Source of the DNA: Nocardia cyriacigeorgica
Lineage (GTDB): Bacteria > Actinomycetota > Actinomycetes > Mycobacteriales > Mycobacteriaceae
DNA: 64,000 bases
Assembly (NCBI RefSeq): GCF_029868385.1
Contig: NZ_JARWNX010000052.1
Location: forward strand, 20,491-84,490
Direction: 5' to 3'
Part shown: positions 59,301 through 64,000 of the stretch, one piece after another
Position numbering within the stretch: the stretch's first letter is position 1
Layout: each line of letters starts with the position of its first letter
Notes under the pieces: generated by a model
Database searches by the model: none
What the model saw: only the letters and a program-made list of their open reading frames with translations
What the model was told of the DNA's origin: nothing
Translations under genes and position numbers: made by a program

Positions 59301-62300
59301 GCACGGGACCGTCATCGGTCTGCGGGTAGGTGGTGCGCAGGATTTCGTGGCGCGCCACCAGATCGTTGATCGCCGCCGCCAATGCGTCGGCGTCCAGCTC
59401 GCCGGTCAGCCGGATGGCGGCGGGAATGTTGTAGACCGATGAGGCGGTATCGAACTGGTTGAGGAACCACATCCGCTGCTGCGCCAGCGACAACGGGATG
59501 TCGTCGGGACGCGGCATCGGGATCAGCGCGCGATGCCCGGAGCCCGCGTGCTGCGCCAACTCGACCGCCAGGCCCGCGACTGTCGACGCAGCGAACAAGG
59601 CGCGCACCGGAACCCGAGCATCCAATGCCGCACCCAACCGTGCCGCGACCCGCGTCGCCAGCAGTGAGTTGCCGCCGAGCGCGAAGAAGTCGTCGTCGGC
59701 GCCCACCCGCTCGGCCCCGAGGACCTCAGCGAACACACCCGCCACGATCTCCTCGACCCGCGTCGACGGCGGGCGGAACTCCCGTGCCTCGAACTCCGGC
59801 TCCGGCAGAGCCTTACGGTCCAGCTTGCCGTTCACGTTGAGCGGCAATGCATCCAGCACGACGAACGCCGAGGGCACCATGTAGGAGGGCAACGCCGCAC
59901 CGAGCGCGGACTCCACCGCCGCCACATCGATTCCGACGCCCGGATCGGGCACCAGATAGGCGACCAGCCGGTCGCCGGTCCTGGCATCGGAGTTCGCCAC
60001 GACCGCCGCCTGGGCGATGCCGGGCAGCGACAGCAGCGCCGCTTCGATCTCGCCCAGCTCGATGCGGAAACCACGGATCTTCACCTGGAAGTCGGTGCGG
60101 CCCCGATACTCCAGTTCGCCGGTCGACGTCCATGCGGCGAGATCGCCGGTGCGGTACATGCGGGCGCCGGGGGCGAGCGGATCAGCGATGAAGCGTTCGG
60201 CGGTCAGGTCCGGGCGGGCGATGTACGCGCGGGCCAGCTGGGTGCCCGCGAGATACAGCTCGCCGGTGACACCCGGCGGGACCGGATACAGGCGCGCGTC
60301 CAGGACGTAAGCGCGGCTGTTCCATTCGGGCGCACCGATGGGCACCGATACCTGATCCGCGGTCGTGACGCGGTGAGCGGTGATGGAGACGGCCGCTTCG
60401 GTCGGGCCGTAGAGATTGAACAGCTCGATGCTCGGGTGGTCCCGCAGAACGCGCTGCGCCAGCGCACCGGGCAGAGCTTCGCCGATGGCGAGCACCCGGC
60501 GCAGCGAGCCGGGCAGCCCAGCGGTCAGCAGGGCATCGAGCATCGACGGCACCGTATGAAGGGTCGTCACACCCTGGTCGGCGATGAGTTCCGCCAGATA
60601 GGCAGGGTCGCGATGTCCGTCGGGCGCGGCGACGACCAGACGTCCGGCGCACGCGGCGGCCGACCAGAACTCCCATACCGACAGATCGAAGGTCGCGGCC
60701 GTCTTCAGCAGTACGGCATCATCGGCCGTGAGCCCGAATTCATCGGTCTTCCAGCGCAATTGGTTGACAATGGCGCCATGCGGGACGACGACGCCCTTGG
60801 GGCGGCCGGTCGAACCGGACGTGAAGATCACATACGCCGCGTGGTCCGCGCGCAATGGCAGCACCCGGTCCGCATCGGTGACCGGAGCCGCATCGAATGC
60901 CGCGAGATCGAGTTCGTCCAGCGAAACCACCGGCACCGTCAACGGTCCGGCGTCGCCCACGCCATCAGCAACCGCCGCGTCGAGCTCGAGGGCGATTTCA
61001 GGGGTTGCCGCGCCGAACCCGGAGGCAGCGTCAGCAGTCGCCGAGTCAGACCCGGCGGCAACATCAGCAGTCACCGTATCCAACCCGGCCGCAGCATTGC
61101 TGGTCGCCGAGTCGGACCCGGGGGCGGCATCAGCGGTTGCCGCGTCGAACCCGGCGGTCACACCCGCAGTCGCAGAACCGAATCCGGCAGCCGCGTTGGT
61201 GAGCACGCACACCGGATCGGCTGTCGCCAGGATGTACTTCGTCCGCGCGGCGGGCTGATCCGGATCGACCGGCACGTAGGCCCCGCCCGCGCGGCTGACC
61301 GCATACATCGCCACGACCAGATCCACCGACCGCCGCAGCGCCAGTGCGACACGGGTTTCCGGGCCGACGCCCTGGGCGATGAGGTAGCGAGCGAGCTGGT
61401 TGACCCGCTCATCCAGAGCGCGATACGTGAGGGTGGTCAAGCGCGGCGTAGAACGTTGGTGACCGGGCAGCAGGTCAGCCGCTGCCCCGTCGCGACCCGA
61501 CGACCGGCTGCTCGTCGTCGGCCGATCAGCCTCGCTCGCAGCGCCGACCGACACCTGATGGGCCTCAGGTGACTGGTCGGCGACGCCCACAGCGCGAATC
61601 GAGGCCGGTGAATGGCCGGGCGTGGGGACCAGCCCGTCGACCTGTTCGGCGACGATCGCGATCCGCTCCGGATGGGTCGCGACGGCCGCGTCGAGGAGCG
61701 CGGCGAGGGTCGGTGTGCCGGGGAGCGGGTATTCGGTGGCGTTCCAGTCGAGCGTCACCTGTTCGCGTTCGGCGGCGGCCAGCAGGTCGATGTCCCCGAC
61801 CAGGGTGTCCGGGCGCGCGACGATCGTGGTGAGCACGCGGGTGAGACGGTCGGCGAAGCCGCGCACGGTGGCCTCGTCGAAAAGGTCCGTGGCGTAGGTG
61901 AGGAACCCGCCGATGCCGGTGGCCGCGCCGGAGGAGTCGTAACCGTCGCCGACGATCAGGTGCAGATCGAATTGCGAGACATCCAGATCCGCATCCACGG
62001 TGCCGACCGCGAGGCCCGGCAGTTCGAGTTCCGCGCGCGCCACATTCTGGAACGACATTCCGACCTGGAACAGCGGATGGTGGGCGGTCGAGCGCGGCGG
62101 GTTGAGCACCTCCACCAGCCGTTCGAACGGAATATCGGCGTGCGCGAAGGCTTGCAGATCGGATTCACGCTGCCGCGCCAGCAGATCGGTGAACGATTCG
62201 CCGCCGGTGACCCGGGTACGGAACACCACGGTATTGACGAACATGCCGATCAGATCATCGAGTTCACGTTCGCCACGCCCGGCCACCGGCGCGCCGATGG

Positions 62301-64000
62301 CGATATCGGCCGATGCCGACAATCGGGCAAGCAGCACCGCGAACGCCGTATGCACCACCATGAACAGCGTGGCGTTGTGCGCACGCGCCAACGCGACCAG
62401 CCCGGCGTGGGTTTCCGCGTCGATGTCGATCGGCACCCGACCGCCCGCCATCGATGCGACCGCCGGTCGCGGCCGATCCGCGGGAAGCTCGAGCACATCC
62501 GGCAACCCGGACAGCTGTGCACGCCAGAACGCGATCTGCTGCGCGGCAACCGAATCCGCATCGTCTTCGGCACCGAGCACTTCCCGCTGCCACAGCGCGT
62601 AATCCGCATACTGGACGGGCAACGGTTCCCATCCGGGCGCAACGCCCGCCACCCGCGCGGCATACGCGACCATCACATCGCGTACGAGCGGCGCCATCGA
62701 CGACGCGTCACCGGCGATGTGATGCACCACCACCGCGAGCACATAGGTACCCGGCCGCCCACCACCGGTGAGCCGCCCCGAGGTCTGTTCATCGGCCAGG
62801 CGTGAGTGCCCAACGGCCTCGTCGGCCCCGGCCTCATCCGCACCGCCGGTCGCACCGACGCGCTGCCCGTGGCGCCCGCCGACGTCCCAACTCAGCGCCT
62901 CCGCAGCTCCCACGGTGGCGTCCTCCGCACCATCGGCCTGTCTTTCCCCCGTTTCGGGCGACCTGCGCACCGAATGCCCGGCTTCGTCGGCAGTCGCGTC
63001 GGCGCCGTTGATCGGTCCACCGGTACGCAGCCGCGTTGCCGAGGCGGGCGCCGGATCGACACCCTCCTCCGGCCGGGTTCGGGTCGGCCATGTTCCACCG
63101 GCGACGCCCTCGTTGTACGCGCCCGCATCTCGCACGCGCAGCAGCACAGCCCGCAGGGGAACCTCTTCGGTCACATCGAACGGCGTGGAAGCCAGCGCGT
63201 ACACCGCGTCCGGTACCTCGGCCTCGTCCACCGAGCGCACGCTCAGCACGGGGGCACCGTCGTGCGGTGGGAGTACCACCTGCACCGGACCGTCCGGGCT
63301 TTCCGGGTAGACCGTCCGCAGGACCTCGTGCCGCGCAATCACATCGGTCAGGGCGGCGCGGAGTGCGTCGACGTCGAGCGCGCCGGTCAATCGCAGGGCG
63401 AACGGCAGGTTGTAGGCCGCCGCACCGAGGGCGGTGTCCTGGTCGAAGCGGTTGAGGAACCACATGCGTCGCTGCGCCAACGACAGCGGCAGTTGCCGCG
63501 GGCGTTCGATACTGCCGAGCGCGACCGTCCGGCGACCGTGGGTCTGCGATTCGACCGCGGCCGCCAGCGCACCGACGGCGGGCGTCTCGAACAGCGCCCG
63601 CACCGGCACCCGCACACCGAGTGCGGCACCGAGCCGTGACACCGCCTGCGTCGCGATGAGCGAATTGCCGCCGAGCGCGAAGAAGTCGTCATCGGCGCCG
63701 ACCCGGCCGACGCCGAGCACCTCGCCGAAGACCCCCGCGACGATCTCCTCCACCGGCGTCGACGGTGCGCGGAACGTACGGGATTCGAATACCGGTTCCG
63801 GCAACGCTTTACGATCCAGCTTCCCGCTCGGGTTCAACGGGAAAGCGTCCAACGCGACAATCGTCGCGGGCACCATATACGCAGGCAGCGACTCGGAAAC
63901 AGCCGCCAGCAACCCCGCCTGATCAATACCGTGACCAGGCGCGGGCACCACATAAGCCACCAACTGATCACCCAGCGACGTCGACACCACCAACGCCACC
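55543..64000 (-). CDS. Second large NRPS, 3' part (A-end, PCP, two C-A-PCP modules, TE)
   Basis: At least 2819 codons; the 5' end lies beyond the right edge. In order of translation: the end of an A domain and its PCP (FFALGGNSL), a C-A-PCP module with pocket DLWHLILVSK, a final C-A-PCP module with pocket DFWNIGMVHK (an established Thr code), and a type I thioesterase (GWSLGG; LAMLDSHPD; PVSHDQM). So this is the end of an independent assembly line, upstream of and on the same strand as NRPS-A. Three low-complexity insertions occur in the penultimate module, one a 33-bp tandem repeat. MbtH-type help may come from the protein at 29498-29716. The product is unknown apart from a probable C-terminal Thr. 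Confidence 0.93.
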   Translation of the reverse strand, partial: VALVVSTSLGDQLVAYVVPAPGHGIDQAGLLAAVSESLPAYMVPATIVALDAFPLNPSGKLDRKALPEPVFESRTFRAPSTPVEEIVAGVFGEVLGVGRVGADDDFFALGGNSLIATQAVSRLGAALGVRVPVRALFETPAVGALAAAVESQTHGRRTVALGSIERPRQLPLSLAQRRMWFLNRFDQDTALGAAAYNLPFALRLTGALDVDALRAALTDVIARHEVLRTVYPESPDGPVQVVLPPHDGAPVLSVRSVDEAEVPDAVYALASTPFDVTEEVPLRAVLLRVRDAGAYNEGVAGGTWPTRTRPEEGVDPAPASATRLRTGGPINGADATADEAGHSVRRSPETGERQADGAEDATVGAAEALSWDVGGRHGQRVGATGGADEAGADEAVGHSRLADEQTSGRLTGGGRPGTYVLAVVVHHIAGDASSMAPLVRDVMVAYAARVAGVAPGWEPLPVQYADYALWQREVLGAEDDADSVAAQQIAFWRAQLSGLPDVLELPADRPRPAVASMAGGRVPIDIDAETHAGLVALARAHNATLFMVVHTAFAVLLARLSASADIAIGAPVAGRGERELDDLIGMFVNTVVFRTRVTGGESFTDLLARQRESDLQAFAHADIPFERLVEVLNPPRSTAHHPLFQVGMSFQNVARAELELPGLAVGTVDADLDVSQFDLHLIVGDGYDSSGAATGIGGFLTYATDLFDEATVRGFADRLTRVLTTIVARPDTLVGDIDLLAAAEREQVTLDWNATEYPLPGTPTLAALLDAAVATHPERIAIVAEQVDGLVPTPGHSPASIRAVGVADQSPEAHQVSVGAASEADRPTTSSRSSGRDGAAADLLPGHQRSTPRLTTLTYRALDERVNQLARYLIAQGVGPETRVALALRRSVDLVVAMYAVSRAGGAYVPVDPDQPAARTKYILATADPVCVLTNAAAGFGSATAGVTAGFDAATADAAPGSDSATSNAAAGLDTVTADVAAGSDSATADAASGFGAATPEIALELDAAVADGVGDAGPLTVPVVSLDELDLAAFDAAPVTDADRVLPLRADHAAYVIFTSGSTGRPKGVVVPHGAIVNQLRWKTDEFGLTADDAVLLKTAATFDLSVWEFWSAAACAGRLVVAAPDGHRDPAYLAELIADQGVTTLHTVPSMLDALLTAGLPGSLRRVLAIGEALPGALAQRVLRDHPSIELFNLYGPTEAAVSITAHRVTTADQVSVPIGAPEWNSRAYVLDARLYPVPPGVTGELYLAGTQLARAYIARPDLTAERFIADPLAPGARMYRTGDLAAWTSTGELEYRGRTDFQVKIRGFRIELGEIEAALLSLPGIAQAAVVANSDARTGDRLVAYLVPDPGVGIDVAAVESALGAALPSYMVPSAFVVLDALPLNVNGKLDRKALPEPEFEAREFRPPSTRVEEIVAGVFAEVLGAERVGADDDFFALGGNSLLATRVAARLGAALDARVPVRALFAASTVAGLAVELAQHAGSGHRALIPMPRPDDIPLSLAQQRMWFLNQFDTASSVYNIPAAIRLTGELDADALAAAINDLVARHEILRTTYPQTDDGPVQSIADAVSIDLTARQIAEDEVADAVRDIVAAGFDVTRELPFRAELLRISSTDHVLVFVAHHISADGWSMGPLTRDLMLAYAARSSAVAPQWTPLPVQYADYSLWQRETLGDEADPDSLIATQTGYWRERLAGLREELPLPADRPRPAAASYRGDTFAIDLDAELHAALERVAAEHDATLFMVVHAALAVLLARLSGTTDIAVGTPVAGRGAAELDELIGMFVNTLVLRTEVDSAAGFDALLREVRGADVAAFGHADVPFERLVELLDPVRSAARHPLFQVMLTFQNLDRTELTLPGLTVSAVDLDIAVAKFDLQLTIAEQPDTAGMSAVFTYATDLFDAATVRSFADRFQRVLTAAAADASTVVGDIDLLTVGERDRVLHAWNAPGAWVPGATLPDLIAEQAWRRPDAVAVRAGGATLTFAELQRRANRVARALIARGAGPEALVAVAVERTEDLPVALLGVLATGAAYLPVDATYPAQRLEFILDDAAPVCVLTTAGERDRVPVGERPVVLLEDTAEYSDARIGDADRIAPLRADNLAYVIYTSGSTGLPKGVGVTHRNVVELFANTQPLFGFGPGDVWTLFHSYAFDFSVWELWCALTHGGSVVVVDYLTSRSPESLRELLIREQVTVLNQTPSAFYQLAEADRDADGELSLRYVIFGGEALDSRRLARWYERHALDAPRLVNMYGITETTVHVSFLSLDEDTAARPGLIGRAIAGLEARVLDDRLHPAPAGVPGGIHITGAQLTRGYLGRPGLTATRFVADPYGAPGARMYRTGDVGRWRDAPAPAALEYVGRSDQQVQLRGFRIELGEIEAALLRCHGVGHAVAVVRADAVSGDRLIGYLVPAPGQTVDPARLRAQVGEFLTGYMVPDVFMVLDALPLTPNGKLDHRALPEPEFAGAAVYRAPETELQRAVAGVFADLLGATRVGLDDDFFGLGGNSLLATKATARLRAVTGVPVAVQWFFTDATVAGLAARLATPAPELDAGTALDVLLPLRAEGEAEPLFCIHPMYGLAWSYAGLAGHMPPEVPLYGLQSPALSDDGELPETLAELAHRYLTEIRTVQPHGPYRLLGWSLGGVLAHAIATGLQAAGEEVTLLAMLDSHPDPDVAGFHAAVREALAELGLGADLLGAGDDIYDLTDEALATVHAMIPAELIALTPQRLRRVYRGAVRSAELIAGYRPGVFDGTVEYFSAALAHPRQVTGAPRAEYWQPYVSGAVVDHPIPVSHDQMTAPAALEVLGPRLYALLQPPI
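56340..59525 (-). other. NRPS-B final module (C-A-PCP, predicted Thr)
   Basis: The C core is HHISADG. The A pocket DFWNIGMVHK is an established threonine code, and the text around it (AFDFSVWELWCAL, NQTPSAFYQL, MYGITETTVH) is typical of Thr domains. PCP FFGLGGNSL. Confidence 0.87.
60958..61188 (-). repeat. 33-bp x 7 in-frame tandem repeat inside an A domain
   Basis: The segment encodes seven consecutive 11-residue units, for example AGFDAATADAA and AGSDSATADAA; 7 x 33 = 231 bp covers it exactly. It lies between VCVLTNAA and VVSLDELDL in the N-terminal part of the penultimate A domain. The first five units are most alike; the last two are degenerate. Confidence 0.85.
61430..61650 (-). repeat. 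Low-complexity insertion 1 in penultimate A domain
   Basis: About 65 Ser/Ala/Arg/Asp-rich residues stand between the start of the A domain (RIAIVAEQVDG) and LTYRALDERVNQLARYL, where other modules have only a few residues. In frame. Confidence 0.65.
62755..63130 (-). repeat. Low-complexity insertion in penultimate C domain
   Basis: About 120 Gly/Ala/Asp/Glu-rich residues separate PLRAVLLRVRD from TYVLAVVVHHIAGDA. The place corresponds to the insertion in the C domain of NRPS-A module 4. In frame. Confidence 0.7.

Larger units (their letters stand above)
59525..63515 (-). other. NRPS-B penultimate module (C-A-PCP) with three insertions
   Basis: The C domain core is HHIAGDA (Ala for Gly), preceded by an insertion of about 120 residues. 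The A domain pocket reads DLWHLILVSK, related to module 8 of NRPS-A, and carries two further insertions in its N-terminal part. PCP FFALGGNSL. Substrate not assigned. Confidence 0.75.

Noticed and set aside
60958..61188. CRISPR-like array
   Set aside because: The 33-bp units are contiguous without spacers and lie in frame inside an NRPS gene.

Overview
The window is high-GC actinobacterial DNA. Gene content points to Mycobacteriales, most likely Nocardia or a close relative (Rhodococcus/Gordonia side). The evidence is a complete mce lipid-import operon (2 YrbE + 6 Mce + 1 Mce-associated protein), a branched-chain acyl-CoA locus with the gene order of M. tuberculosis Rv2506-Rv2498c, many GTG starts and ATGA/GTGA overlaps, and very large NRPS genes with an MbtH partner. 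No rRNA, tRNA, CRISPR array or intact insertion sequence was seen.

Layout. (1) 74-3420: a LysR-type regulator divergent from an MHS-type MFS carrier, followed by a 3-hydroxybutyrate-dehydrogenase-like SDR. A perfect palindrome lies at the LysR start. (2) 3461-12348: a TetR regulator divergent from accD1-accA1-fadE-maoC-citE-acetoacetyl-CoA synthetase. Together with the SDR this reads as a leucine/isovaleryl-CoA to acetoacetate route with ketone-body handling on both sides; two matching inverted repeats sit in the divergent promoter. (3) 12410-15087: two tandem paralogous double-TetR regulators of the Mce3R type. (4) 15119-25028, minus strand: an mce operon of eleven genes, headed by two tiny membrane-protein genes and ending in a Mce-associated protein. 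(5) 25362-28512: a DUF2236/MpaB-like oxygenase and a molybdopterin oxidoreductase, divergent from the mce operon. (6) 28833-29444: an IS3-OrfA-like DNA-binding protein with a basic, H1-like linker; a strong hairpin follows it. (7) 29498-64000, minus strand: an MbtH-like protein, a complete 8-module NRPS of about 8516 aa (A-PCP, seven C-A-PCP, TE) and, upstream, the 3' part of a second large NRPS that also ends in a TE and continues beyond the right edge.

How the parts may work together. The regulators and a 17-bp motif, TATGTTA(C/T)-N5-ATTC, found before the second double-TetR gene and twice in the mce/DUF2236 divergent promoter, suggest one regulon linking regulators, lipid importer and oxygenase (inference). 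One copy lies between a good -35 and -10. The NRPS region is the most unusual part. The adenylation codes of the complete enzyme run in mirror order (1 like 7, 2 identical to 6, 3 like 5, 4 in the middle), the last A domain has altered core motifs, and several domains carry low-complexity insertions, one made of seven in-frame 33-bp units.
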